64,000 nucleotides of DNA from JADHLJ01 sp038146985 (GTDB lineage Bacteria > Pseudomonadota > Alphaproteobacteria > Thalassobaculales > Thalassobaculaceae): positions 1 through 64,000 of the forward strand of contig JAYQSQ010000012.1 of assembly GCA_038146985.1 (NCBI GenBank), in the 5' to 3' direction. The position numbers were made by a program, and so were the translations under genes. The notes under the pieces were generated by a model. It did not search any database. It was given only the letters and a program-made list of their open reading frames with translations, and had not been told where the DNA came from. Positions 35,128 through 43,204 of the stretch are shown here, in pieces. The number at the start of each line of letters is the position of its first letter. Positions within the stretch are counted from its first letter, which is position 1.

Positions 35128-36767
35128 GCGCTGCTCCCCTGTCTGGCGCCGAACCGGTCCAGCGCGTCCCGGCGCAGATCGGCCTTGCGGATCTTGCCGG
35201 ACGCGGTCATCGGGAACGCCTCCACGAAGACCACGTGGCGCGGGATCTTGAAACTTGCGACCTTGCCCCGGCAGAAACCGATCACCGCGTCTTCGTCGAT
35301 CGCCGCGCCCGCTATCCGTTCGACATAGGCGACCGCGACCTCGCTCAGCGACGCGTCGGGCAAGCCGACAATGGCGACCTGGTGCACCTCGGGATGCTCC
35401 AGCAGCAGTCCCTCGGTCTCCATGGGATCGACATTCTCGCCGCCGACCTTGAGCATATCCTTGCGGCGGCCGACCAGGCGGATATAGCCGCGGTCCAGCC
35501 ACATCACCGTGTCACCGGTCTTGAACCAACCGTCATCGGTGTAGCTCGCCGCCGTATCCTCGGGCTTGTTGTAGTAGCCCGACATCAGACTGAAGCCGCG
35601 CACCTGCAACTCACCGGGCACGCCGACCGGCAGGAGAGCGCCACTGTCGGGGTCGACAACGCGGATCTCGTAGCCGATTGCCGGATATCCCGAAGTCTCG
35701 CAACGGTGGTACATATCGTCATCGATCGAGCATAGCGCCACGCCGAGCCAGGTTTCGGTCATCCCGAAGCCGGATATGTTCTTGAGCGGTGCCAGCACCC
35801 GGGCACCGCGCGTCGTCACCGGTGTGGCGCTCAGCATGCCGGCGGCGAAAATCCCGCAGCGAAGGCTCGACAGATCCCGTGGCCTTGCTTCCTGGGCCTC
35901 GGTCAATCCCTTCATATGCGCTTCGAAACCGTGGATCACCGTCGCCCGCTCCGCCGCGATCAGGTCCAGGCTTTCCTCGGGGTCGAAGCCAACGGTCAGC
36001 ACCTGTTTGGCGCCGGTGATCAGCGAGGTCAGGGCTCCGTCGGAATAGCCGAAGGCGTGGAACAGCGGCAGATAGTTGAGGATCACGTCGTTGTGGGTGA
36101 TCCCCATGCGGGAGCCGCGTTCCTCTACATTACGGATCAGCTTGTGGCTGTGCATCACCCCCTTGGGAAAACCGGTAGTTCCCGAGGTGTACATGATGAA
36201 AGCAGTGGCATCCGGGTCCACTTCGGCGGAGCGCCCGCGCAAGACCGCCTCGGGGATACGGGAGGCGGGCCCGGCAAGGCTCCGCCAATCCACGGTTCCG
36301 GCATAAGGCGCCTCGCCCAGGATGACCACCCGGCGCAGCCTCGGGAAGTCGGAGTCCGAAACCTCGATCCCCTCGCCCGGCAGCTTTACCGCCTCGCGGA
36401 CCATGTCGAGATAGCCGACCGGACCCGAGACATCATGGGTGATCAGCATCACACTGTCCGACTGGCCGAGAACATAGGCAAGGTCGCGGGTGCGGAACCG
36501 GGTGTTCAGGGGCACCAGTACGGCGCCGATCTTCTGGACCGCGAAAGCGATGAAGATCCATTCCGGCTGATTGTTCAGCCACAGGGCCACATGTTCGCCG
36601 GGCGCGACGCCGGCGGCGATCAGTCGCCTGGCCGCGTCATCGATCTGAGCCGCGAGTTCCGTGAAGCTGAGCCGAAGATCGCCGAAGACCAGAGCCTCGG
36701 CATCCGGCAGCCGTGCCGCCATTTCGTCGGCGAGATCCCCAAACCGGCGTTTCGGATACCACTCCAT
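35124..36767 (-). CDS. Acyl-CoA ligase (AMP-forming)
   Basis: The 547-residue ANL-superfamily enzyme activates a carboxylic acid through acyl-AMP to acyl-CoA. The P-loop-like A3 motif is IMYTSGTTGFPKGVMHSH. A5 is ISGFGMTET and A7 is DGWFKTGDTVMWLDRGYIRLVGRRKDMLKVGGENV. The A10 lysine is in PMTASGKIRKADL. ATG 36767 is chosen, with GTG 36791 as alternative; AGGAG lies between them. It overlaps the LLM oxidoreductase by ATGA. Acid specificity cannot be deduced. Confidence 0.87.
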   Translation of the reverse strand: MEWYPKRRFGDLADEMAARLPDAEALVFGDLRLSFTELAAQIDDAARRLIAAGVAPGEHVALWLNNQPEWIFIAFAVQKIGAVLVPLNTRFRTRDLAYVLGQSDSVMLITHDVSGPVGYLDMVREAVKLPGEGIEVSDSDFPRLRRVVILGEAPYAGTVDWRSLAGPASRIPEAVLRGRSAEVDPDATAFIMYTSGTTGFPKGVMHSHKLIRNVEERGSRMGITHNDVILNYLPLFHAFGYSDGALTSLITGAKQVLTVGFDPEESLDLIAAERATVIHGFEAHMKGLTEAQEARPRDLSSLRCGIFAAGMLSATPVTTRGARVLAPLKNISGFGMTETWLGVALCSIDDDMYHRCETSGYPAIGYEIRVVDPDSGALLPVGVPGELQVRGFSLMSGYYNKPEDTAASYTDDGWFKTGDTVMWLDRGYIRLVGRRKDMLKVGGENVDPMETEGLLLEHPEVHQVAIVGLPDASLSEVAVAYVERIAGAAIDEDAVIGFCRGKVASFKIPRHVVFVEAFPMTASGKIRKADLRRDALDRFGARQGSSA

Positions 36768-36846
36768 GCGCACGCCCCGCTCCTGCGACACCGAACGCTA
36801 GCACGGGCTATAAGAAAGCGAAAAGCCGACGGAATTGGTGTTCCCT

Positions 36847-38172
36847 CTACTCCGCCGCCGCCGCGAGACCGGCGAAGCGCTGTTCCATCTCGCGCCTCGC
36901 CTTGACGGTGGCGTTGGAGGTATCGACCTCCACATCATCCCAGCCGACGGTCGCTCCCTCGGCGATGGGGCGGCGCAGCTTGACACCGTGGGCAAGGCCG
37001 ATCGGCAGCCGGCTCTCGCGCAGCGACCGCGCCGCCGGCAGAAGTTTGCCCCAGACCGTGGCTCCGCCTTCTCCATCGAGAACTTCGCCCGCCTTCAACG
37101 CCCGTTTCGCCGTCGCCACCACATCGCCCCGGAAGCCGCGTGTGGCTCCGGTGGGCCGACCGAGAAGTCCCGCCGACAGAACCGACATGTTGAGCTCCAG
37201 CCCGATCAGATGGAACGGCTTGAACATCGCGGAATACCGGCCCGACGCATCGGTGTTCATCCCGTACTGACGGAAGCAGCCGGCGGCGTAGTCGTTCGGT
37301 GCTTCAAGCACGACATAAACACCCCAGCGCAAATCCTTGAAAACAGGGCGCCCATCCCGTTCGAGAGACGAGACCACCTCGACCTGTCCCTTGCCCTCGA
37401 GCTGTCCGCCGTCGCTTGCCGGACGCAGCACATGGGCCAGATCATCCATGCCGCAGGGCGGGAACAGCAACCCGTCACTCGGCGGGTTGAGATCGCAGGC
37501 ATTGGCGATCGCCGCCATCTCCAGCGCCGATTTGGTGCCGTCGAGGAAGGAGTTGAACATCTTGCTGTTCATGCCCGCCGCCGCGGCTTCCTCGGCGGTC
37601 AGGCCGTAATGATCCCAGACCGTGTCCGGGGTCGAGGCATGGTAGGCCGGCAGATACTTCGTCCCCTTGCCGGCGGCGACCACCTCAAACCCGCAGGACC
37701 GCGCCCATTCCACCTGCTCCGCCGTCAGCGCCGGCTGGTCCCCATAGGCCATGGAATAAACCGTGCCGGCGGACCGCGCCTCCTCGGCCAGCAGCGGTCC
37801 GGCCAGCACGTCGGCTTCCACATTCACCATCACGATATGCTTGCCGGCGTCGAAGGCCGCGCGGGCATGGCGGATCCCGGCCGGCGGATGACCGGTCGCC
37901 TCAACCACCACATCAACGTCATCGCGCGAAAGGGAGGCGACGGCATCGTCGCTGAAATCGGTAGCGGCGATCCGCTCCTCGCTCCAGCCGACGGTTCGGC
38001 AGGCGGCCCTGGCGGCATCCGGCCGCAGATCCGCGATCACCGAGACCTGGAGCCCTGGCGTGGTCGGAACCTGGCTCAGGAACATCGAGCCGAACTTGCC
38101 GGCCCCGATGAGGCAGACGCGTACCGGTTTACCGGCGGCGGCACGGGCCGCCAGATCCGCTTGCAAGTACAT
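36847..38172 (-). CDS. Homoserine dehydrogenase-like NAD(P)-oxidoreductase with SAF-like domain
   Basis: The 441-residue protein has a Rossmann motif (VRVCLIGAGKFGSMFLSQV) and a middle like the homoserine dehydrogenase/aspartate-type oxidoreductases (VVEATGHPPAGIRHARAAFDAGKHIVMVNVE). A C-terminal SAF-type region follows (DVVATAKRALKAGEVLDGEGGATVWGKLLPA). It is not the canonical threonine-pathway Hom: the regulatory ACT domain is absent and the SAF part is unusual. ATG 38172 with GGGAG upstream is chosen over the longer frame to 38382, which lies inside the oxygenase gene. It follows the oxygenase by 16 nt in the same operon. Confidence 0.75.
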   Translation of the reverse strand: MYLQADLAARAAAGKPVRVCLIGAGKFGSMFLSQVPTTPGLQVSVIADLRPDAARAACRTVGWSEERIAATDFSDDAVASLSRDDVDVVVEATGHPPAGIRHARAAFDAGKHIVMVNVEADVLAGPLLAEEARSAGTVYSMAYGDQPALTAEQVEWARSCGFEVVAAGKGTKYLPAYHASTPDTVWDHYGLTAEEAAAAGMNSKMFNSFLDGTKSALEMAAIANACDLNPPSDGLLFPPCGMDDLAHVLRPASDGGQLEGKGQVEVVSSLERDGRPVFKDLRWGVYVVLEAPNDYAAGCFRQYGMNTDASGRYSAMFKPFHLIGLELNMSVLSAGLLGRPTGATRGFRGDVVATAKRALKAGEVLDGEGGATVWGKLLPAARSLRESRLPIGLAHGVKLRRPIAEGATVGWDDVEVDTSNATVKARREMEQRFAGLAAAAE

Positions 38173-38188
38173 ACGTTCGCTCCCGGTG

Positions 38189-38992
38189 TTATTCGGCGGC
38201 GACAGCGGCGCGCTCGGCCGCGAGCTCGGCAAGGCAATCGTCGGCAAGCGGCACAATCGGCGTGAAATCGCGATGCGCGATCCATTCGGCGCGCTTGAAC
38301 CGGGTGATGTGGTTGTCCACCTGGCAGAGCGAGAGATAGACGATGGTACGCGGCAGCGGGCTGATATTCGGCGGGCTCGCATGCACCAGTAGCGAGGAGA
38401 ACATCAGCATGCTGCCGGCGGGCCCCGTCGGCGCGACGCAGCCGCCCTGCTCGCACAGTTTGGTCACCGTCTCGCGGTCCAGGGTCCATAGCGGGTAGCT
38501 CGTGGTTTCCAGATCATGCCCGGCGGCGATCACCCCCGACTTGTGGCTGCGCGGCAGGAACAGCAGCGGGCCGTTGGCGGCGGTCACGTCGTCGAGGAAG
38601 ACCGCGATGTTCATCGCCTTGGGCTCGGGCATGCCGTCGTCCCGGTGCCAAGTGCCGAAATCCTGGTGCCACTGCCAGACTTCGCCGTCGAAGGCGGCCT
38701 TGGCGTTGATTTTGTACTGATGCATGTAGACGTTTTCGCCGATCACCTGCTCAACCGGCTGGATGAGCCGGGGATGCGCGCCGAGCCGGCGGTGCGCCTC
38801 GTCGTAGGTGTGGGCGGCAAAGGCGGTGCGCGCCACGCCGGAGGACTCGCGCCAGACCTCTTCGCGGTCGGTTGCATAGATCTTGGCCGCGGCATCGTTC
38901 AGCACCGCGACTTCCTCGGACGTGAACAGCGCCGGCATGAAGAGGTAGCCCTCTTCGTCAAACTGTTTCAGTTGTTCCGGGGTAAGTTTCAT
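38189..38992 (-). CDS. Phytanoyl-CoA dioxygenase/EctD-like Fe(II)/2-oxoglutarate oxygenase
   Basis: The 267-residue enzyme has the metal facial triad His109, Asp111 (WHQDFGTWH) and the distal His204 (LLVHASPPNIS). MPEPKAMNIAVFLDDVTAANGPLLFLPRSHK is the stretch shared by EctD ectoine hydroxylases and PhyH proteins. It would hydroxylate a small substrate using O2 and 2-oxoglutarate. No ectoine synthesis genes are nearby, so ectoine is not implied. The start overlaps the gntR stop by ATGA, tying its expression to the regulator. Confidence 0.85.
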   Translation of the reverse strand: MKLTPEQLKQFDEEGYLFMPALFTSEEVAVLNDAAAKIYATDREEVWRESSGVARTAFAAHTYDEAHRRLGAHPRLIQPVEQVIGENVYMHQYKINAKAAFDGEVWQWHQDFGTWHRDDGMPEPKAMNIAVFLDDVTAANGPLLFLPRSHKSGVIAAGHDLETTSYPLWTLDRETVTKLCEQGGCVAPTGPAGSMLMFSSLLVHASPPNISPLPRTIVYLSLCQVDNHITRFKRAEWIAHRDFTPIVPLADDCLAELAAERAAVAAE

Positions 38993-39681
38993 TGTGTTTC
39001 CTCCTTGATCAGATCCGCGCGCAGCCTTTCGGCGGTTTTCTCGGCGGAAAGACGTGTGTGTTCGAGGGCCAGTGTCGCGGCACGCTCGTCGTCACCGGCC
39101 TGTACCGCTTCCAGAATCTGGTGATGCTGTTTCCAGACCGGGGGGAACATGGCCGGGTCCCCGAGCACGGTTTGAATTGAACGGCGGAAATGAACCCATT
39201 GCGGTCGGGTCACTTCTTCGATCAGCGGATTGCCGGACAGCCGGTAGAGCGAGACATGGAAGGTGACGTCCGCTTCGACGCGAGCCGCGAATGTCGGCTT
39301 GCGCGTCTCGTCGAGCTGGCGGTCGATCAGCTCGCGCAGCGGTTCTAGATCCCTCGCCGTCACCGCTCCGTGCTCGACCCTTGCTGCCGCCAGCCGTGCC
39401 GCCAGTGCATCCATGGAGCCGCGAACCTGATAGAGATGCACCAGATGGTCCGCGTCCATCGGTACGACCGTCAGCCCCTTCCGGCCGAGCTGAACGAGGA
39501 TGCCTTGCTCCTGCAGCACTTTCAGCGCGTGGCTGACCGGCTGGCGCGAAACGCCGAGTTGGCTCGCGATCTCGATCTGACCCAGGCGGTCCCCGGTCTT
39601 GAATGTCCCGTCGGTGATTCCGCCGAGGATCGCGTCACGGACGCGTTCGGTCAGATCCGGCTCTGGAACAATCGTGCGCAT
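38989..39681 (-). CDS. GntR-family (FCD) transcriptional regulator
   Basis: The 230-residue protein has an N-terminal winged helix (LGQIEIASQLGVSRQPVSHALKVLQEQGILVQLGRKGLTVVP) and a C-terminal all-helical FCD ligand domain. The FCD metal-site positions lie around DVTFHVSLYRLSGNPLIEE and KQHHQILEAVQAGDDERA. FCD regulators sense small carboxylates and usually repress their own operon. A perfect palindrome lies 17-42 bp upstream of its start codon. It heads the operon gntR, oxygenase, dehydrogenase, acyl-CoA ligase, LLM oxidoreductase. Confidence 0.9.
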   Translation of the reverse strand: MRTIVPEPDLTERVRDAILGGITDGTFKTGDRLGQIEIASQLGVSRQPVSHALKVLQEQGILVQLGRKGLTVVPMDADHLVHLYQVRGSMDALAARLAAARVEHGAVTARDLEPLRELIDRQLDETRKPTFAARVEADVTFHVSLYRLSGNPLIEEVTRPQWVHFRRSIQTVLGDPAMFPPVWKQHHQILEAVQAGDDERAATLALEHTRLSAEKTAERLRADLIKEETQ

Positions 39682-39698
39682 GTCGGGACAGACGGTTC

Positions 39699-39723
39699 AT
39701 TTATGAATTCAGAATTCATAAAT
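39699..39723. promoter_or_regulatory. Perfect 25-bp palindrome, probable GntR operator
   Basis: Two 12-bp arms, ATTTATGAATTC (39699-39710) and its exact complement GAATTCATAAAT (39712-39723), flank one central A. It is AT-rich in a GC-rich genome. It lies between the gntR start and the divergently placed intergenic side of the beta-keto acid cleavage gene. Its size and symmetry suit a dimeric FCD-type GntR regulator, so autoregulation is likely. The rest of the 123-bp gap shows nothing else. Confidence 0.85.
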
Positions 39724-39804
39724 TAGATTCGCCCGTCTGTCCACGGCAATTTTTAAGCCTCGGCGCCGAACCAACCAGGATTAGCGGAAAACCGCCGTAG
39801 AGGA

Positions 39805-40737
39805 CTAAAAGTTAACCCTGTCTCCACCCTTGAGACCCAACATTTGTCGGGCCTCGGCCGGGGTCGCGACTTCCAGCGAAAGGTCCTCGACGATCCGGCG
39901 GATCTTGGCGACCTGATCCTTATTGGATTCGGCGAGCTTGCCCTTGGCGATATAGAGGCTGTCCTCCAGGCCGACGCGGACATTGCCGCCCAGCATCGCG
40001 GCCATGGTCACGAAGCTCATCTGATGGCGTCCCGCCGCCAGCACGGACCATTGATAGTCGTCGCCGAACAGCTTGTCGGCGATCCGGCGGGCATGCATCA
40101 GATTCTCCTCATCGGCGCCGATGCCGCCGAGAATACCGAAGATGGACTGAACGAAAAGCGGCGGCTTCACCAGCCCACGATCCAGGAAATGCGCGAGATT
40201 GTAGAGATGGCCGATGTCGTAACACTCGAACTCGAAGCGGGTGCCGTGACCCTCACCCAGCTCCTTAAGAATATATTCTATATCCTTAAATGTGTTCCTG
40301 AAAATGAAGTCGCGTGAATTTTCAAGATGCTTGCGTTCCCACTCGTGCTGGAACTCGGTCATCTTGTCCAGGATCGGGAACAGGCCGAAGTTCATCGAGC
40401 CCATGTTGAGCGAGGTCATCTCCGGACTGGCCTTGAGCGGTCCTTCCAGACGCTCCTGAAGCGTCATGCCGTGGCCGCCGCCGGTGGTGATGTTGACCAC
40501 GGCGTCGGTGGCCTGCTTGATCCGCGGCAGGAACTCCATGAACACCGCCGGATCGGGGGTCGGGCTGCCGTCGGGGTTGCGGGCATGCAGATGAATGATC
40601 GAGGCCCCGGCTTCCCAGGCGCCGATCGAGGCCTCGGCGATCTCGTCCGGCGTGATCGGCAGATGCGGGCTCATGGTCGGGGTATGGATCGAGCCGGTAA
40701 CAGCACAGGTGATGATGACTTTGTCCTTGACGGCCAT
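39805..40737 (-). CDS. Beta-keto acid cleavage enzyme (BKACE, Kce family)
   Basis: The 310-residue enzyme of the former DUF849 family has the zinc-ligand motif IIHLHARNPDGSPT (His49, His51), an early CAVTGSIHTPTMSPHLPITP, and the late VGLEDSLYIAKGKLAESN. The prototype cleaves 3-keto-5-aminohexanoate with acetyl-CoA in lysine fermentation. Other members act on different beta-keto acids such as dehydrocarnitine. ATG 40737 with GGAGGG upstream is chosen over the longer frame to 40896. It precedes the GntR operon on the same strand, and the operator between them could influence both. Confidence 0.9.
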   Translation of the reverse strand: MAVKDKVIITCAVTGSIHTPTMSPHLPITPDEIAEASIGAWEAGASIIHLHARNPDGSPTPDPAVFMEFLPRIKQATDAVVNITTGGGHGMTLQERLEGPLKASPEMTSLNMGSMNFGLFPILDKMTEFQHEWERKHLENSRDFIFRNTFKDIEYILKELGEGHGTRFEFECYDIGHLYNLAHFLDRGLVKPPLFVQSIFGILGGIGADEENLMHARRIADKLFGDDYQWSVLAAGRHQMSFVTMAAMLGGNVRVGLEDSLYIAKGKLAESNKDQVAKIRRIVEDLSLEVATPAEARQMLGLKGGDRVNF

Positions 40738-40929
40738 GGGTTCCCTCCGGGCGGCGTGTCTTTTTGTTGACCTCACCCTATCGCCTCGATGGCCGGCGTA
40801 AAAGAGGTCCCGCATCGGCGGCGGACAGCGATCACGAATTCGCTGATCCGAACGACGGAATTGCGTGGGATAGCCGATAAAGGAGCGAACGGCCAATCCC
40901 GGCCGTGGGTTTCAACCCCGGAGACATCG

Positions 40930-41460
40930 ATGAAACTCGTTGGCAAGTCGGTTCTGATCGCCCTCGCCGCCGCCCTTCCCCTGAGCGCGGCCCTCGCCCA
41001 GCAGCAAGCCGCCAAACCCGGGACGGATGAGATGCCAGCCCGCGGCAAGCTGATGATGGAGATGTTTGTCGACGCGGATGCGGACAAGAACGATATTCTG
41101 ACCCAGAAGGAACTGCACGCCTATCGGCTCGGCCGGTTCAAGTCGGCGGACGCCAATTCGGACGGTGTTCTGAGCGTGGACGAGCTTGACGCGATGATGG
41201 CCAAGCACCGGGCGGAACGTATGCAGCGGATTCTCGTCCGCATGGACACCGATGGCGACGGCAAGGTCGGCGCCGATGAATTCGCCCGCTTTCGCGGCCG
41301 CTGGGCCCGGCATCTCGATCCGAATGGCGACGGGAATATCGAAAAAGGCGATATGGAACGCATGGCCATGATGCGTCATGGCGGGCACCAATTTGGTCAT
41401 CGCGGCCCTCATGGCACCGGCCATGGCCCGCACCATGGCCCGCATCACGGCAGCAACTGA
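40930..41460 (+). CDS. Secreted EF-hand calcium-binding protein with His-rich tail
   Basis: The 176-residue protein has a signal peptide (LIALAAALPLSAALAQ-QQ) and four EF-hand loops starting at residues 50 (DADKNDILTQKE), 74 (DANSDGVLSVDE), 106 (DTDGDGKVGADE) and 130 (DPNGDGNIEKGD). The first loop has Asn and Asp at less usual positions. The C-terminus (from about 150) is rich in His and Gly (HGTGHGPHHGPHH), which could bind transition metals. It lies 33 nt before an ECF sigma gene, with an anti-sigma and a metal-sensor-like gene following. A periplasmic sensing role for Ca2+ or metal is inferred. Confidence 0.85.
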   Translation: MKLVGKSVLIALAAALPLSAALAQQQAAKPGTDEMPARGKLMMEMFVDADADKNDILTQKELHAYRLGRFKSADANSDGVLSVDELDAMMAKHRAERMQRILVRMDTDGDGKVGADEFARFRGRWARHLDPNGDGNIEKGDMERMAMMRHGGHQFGHRGPHGTGHGPHHGPHHGSN

Positions 41461-41493
41461 CATCCGCCGCGAGGGTATAGTCTTGGAGATCCG

Positions 41494-42081
41494 ATGCCGG
41501 ACGGAACAGCAAGGATGACCGACGCGCGGGCACAGGACGCGGAACTGATGCGCCGGGTCTCGGATGGAGACCCGGCGGCCTTCCGCGCGCTGTCGGACCG
41601 GCATCTTGGACCGGTCTTCGGACTAGCGGCCCGCATGCTCGGAGACGCGGGTGAAGCCGAGGATGTGGCCCAGGAGTGTTTCCTGCGGGTCTGGCGCCAG
41701 TCCGGGCGCTGGAAACCCGACGCCACCGTCGCCACCTGGCTTTACCGGATCGCCTACAATCTTTGCATCGACCGCATCCGCGCACGCCGGCCGACCGTTC
41801 CGATCGAGCCTCTCGATCCGCCAAGCACCGATGCCTCGGCGGACAGGCGTGTCCAGGAGACGGATGTGGCACGCCGGGTCTCGCAAGCGCTGGCCGAGCT
41901 GCCGGAACGCCAGCGCGCGGCGATCGTGCTCGTGCATTACCAGGAACAGCCGGCGCGGGAAGCGGCGAACGTCCTGGAAACCTCCGTCGAGGGCCTTGAA
42001 TCCCTGCTCTCCCGCGCCCGCCGCGCGCTGCGCGCCGCCTTGATCGAAGAAGCCGACGACCTGATCGGAGCCGACACATGA
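41494..42081 (+). CDS. ECF-type RNA polymerase sigma factor
   Basis: The 195-residue protein has sigma region 2 (AAFRALSDRHLGPVFGLAARMLGDAGEAEDVAQECFLRVWRQ) and region 4 (ALAELPERQRAAIVLVHYQEQPAREAANVLETSVEGLESLLSRARRALRAAL). GGAG precedes the ATG at 41494; ATG 41515 is an alternative. The stop overlaps the next gene by ATGA, the usual linkage of an ECF factor with its membrane anti-sigma. The EF-hand gene lies directly upstream and the Spy-like gene downstream, pointing to an envelope or metal stress regulon. No -35/-10 for autoregulation was identified with confidence. Confidence 0.9.
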   Translation: MPDGTARMTDARAQDAELMRRVSDGDPAAFRALSDRHLGPVFGLAARMLGDAGEAEDVAQECFLRVWRQSGRWKPDATVATWLYRIAYNLCIDRIRARRPTVPIEPLDPPSTDASADRRVQETDVARRVSQALAELPERQRAAIVLVHYQEQPAREAANVLETSVEGLESLLSRARRALRAALIEEADDLIGADT

Positions 42082-42521
42082 ACGAGATGACCGAAGCCCG
42101 CCTGCTGGAAATTATCGCCGGTCACGGATCCCGCCCGGACCGTTGGCCACGGGAAGAGCGCGCGGCGGCGCTCGCCTTGCTCGACGCTTCTCCGGCGGCG
42201 CGCGAGGCCCTCGCCGACGCGACCAGGCTCGATGTGATGCTGGACCGCCATCCGGTCCCGCCGGTCTCGCTCGCCCTGCAAAGCCGGATCGCCGCGATCC
42301 CAGAACGCCGTCATGAAACTCTGGCTGGAGTTTTCAGGTCTTTTTGGCCCTTCGGTGCGCTTTGGCGCCCGGCCGGCGGTCTCGCCGCCGCCGCGATCAT
42401 CGGACTGATGGTGGGGATCGGCACGCCCCAGGATGAAGGCACACAAATCACGCAAGTGCCGGAAGCATTCGCGGCCGTTATCGCGGCGGCGGGTGGAGAG
42501 GTTGAGGAGACCTTGCAATGA
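42078..42521 (+). CDS. Probable single-pass anti-sigma factor
   Basis: The 147-residue protein has a cytoplasmic N-terminal part (about 1-90), one membrane helix (about 96-112, GGLAAAAIIGLMVGIG) and a short periplasmic tail. It overlaps the ECF sigma gene by 4 nt and the next gene by 4 nt. No zinc-binding HxxxCxxC motif of ZAS anti-sigma factors is present, so the assignment rests on position and topology. It probably holds the sigma factor at the membrane until a periplasmic signal arrives. Confidence 0.65.
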   Translation: MNEMTEARLLEIIAGHGSRPDRWPREERAAALALLDASPAAREALADATRLDVMLDRHPVPPVSLALQSRIAAIPERRHETLAGVFRSFWPFGALWRPAGGLAAAAIIGLMVGIGTPQDEGTQITQVPEAFAAVIAAAGGEVEETLQ

Positions 42522-42973
42522 GTTGGTCACGCACGAAAACCCTGTCCGTGGCGCTGTTCCTGTCGCTGGCGGTCAATCTGTTCCTCGGTGGCGCCATGGT
42601 CGGGCGCTGGGGCTGGCACGGCGATCATCATGAGGGTGGCGGCCGCCACTGGGGCGCCAAGTTCTGGTTGGAGCGCGCCCTCGGTGATGACGCGGCGCCG
42701 AAGGTCGAAGCGATGTGGGAGGCCCACCGCGAGGCCATGAAACCCCTGCGCGAGGAGGCGAAGCAGGCCCGGGAGGCGGTGCACGCCTCGCTGTCGGCTG
42801 ACCCGTTCGACGCTGACGCCTATGCCCGCGCGCTGGATGACAGCCTCGCGAAAAGCATGGCGCTGCGCGGCAGTCATCATGCCTTTATGATCGAACTTGC
42901 CGGCTCGCTGACACCGGAACAGCGCGCCAAACTAGCCGATTTCGCCGGCCGCAAGCGCTGGCGGCGGGAGTGA
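42518..42973 (+). CDS. Periplasmic heavy-metal sensor/Spy-CpxP-like protein, membrane-anchored
   Basis: The 151-residue protein has an N-terminal membrane anchor (LSVALFLSLAVNLFLGGAMVGRWGWHG) and a His-rich stretch (HGDHHEGGGRHW). Its helical domain follows (VEAMWEAHREAMKPLREEAKQAREAVHASLSADPFDADAYARALDD), ending in the Spy/CpxP-like LTPEQRAKLADF. Such proteins (CnrX/RcnB-related or LTXXQ family) sense metals or chaperone envelope proteins. It is the last gene of the EF-hand/sigma/anti-sigma module and is a good candidate for the signal-receiving part. Confidence 0.75.
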   Translation: MSWSRTKTLSVALFLSLAVNLFLGGAMVGRWGWHGDHHEGGGRHWGAKFWLERALGDDAAPKVEAMWEAHREAMKPLREEAKQAREAVHASLSADPFDADAYARALDDSLAKSMALRGSHHAFMIELAGSLTPEQRAKLADFAGRKRWRRE

Positions 42974-42999
42974 ACGCCCTTTCCGCCTTTTGAAACACG

Positions 43000-43165
43000 C
43001 TCCTGCGCAAGCAGTAGCCCAACCGTCGCCTACCGCAAGCCCCGGCTTCCGCTGGGATGACGAGGATCGAAAAGGCAGGACCACCTCAATACGTCGCTCC
43101 TGCGAAAGCAGGAGCTCAGATCCGCCGCTTTGCCGTGCCCCCGCTTCCGCTGGGGCGACGAGGGA
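43000..43165. repeat. Two degenerate copies of a dispersed CTGCGAAAGCAGG-type repeat
   Basis: Copy 1 (43000-43065) runs from CTCCTGCGCAAGCAG to CTTCCGCTGGGATGACGAGG. Copy 2 (43097-43165) runs from CTCCTGCGAAAGCAGGAG to CTTCCGCTGGGGCGACGAGG. Each begins with a short hairpin (CTCCTGC/GCAGGAG) and ends with the same GACGAGG block, with a variable middle. Repeats of this pattern are scattered between genes in many alphaproteobacteria. They fill the 230-bp space between the convergent metal-sensor and dehydrogenase genes. Confidence 0.7.
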
Positions 43166-43204
43166 GAAGCCGGGGCGAGGCGGAGGAAGCCTCGGTCTCG
43201 CGGG

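Noticed and set aside
38173..38382. N-terminal extension of the homoserine-dehydrogenase-like gene
   Set aside because: The extra 70 residues lie within the oxygenase gene and are Arg/Ser-rich. A good ribosome-binding site precedes the ATG at 38172.
38189..38992. Ectoine hydroxylase (ectD)
   Set aside because: The motifs are EctD-like, but no ectABC genes are present and the operon is catabolic in nature, so the specific name is not supported.
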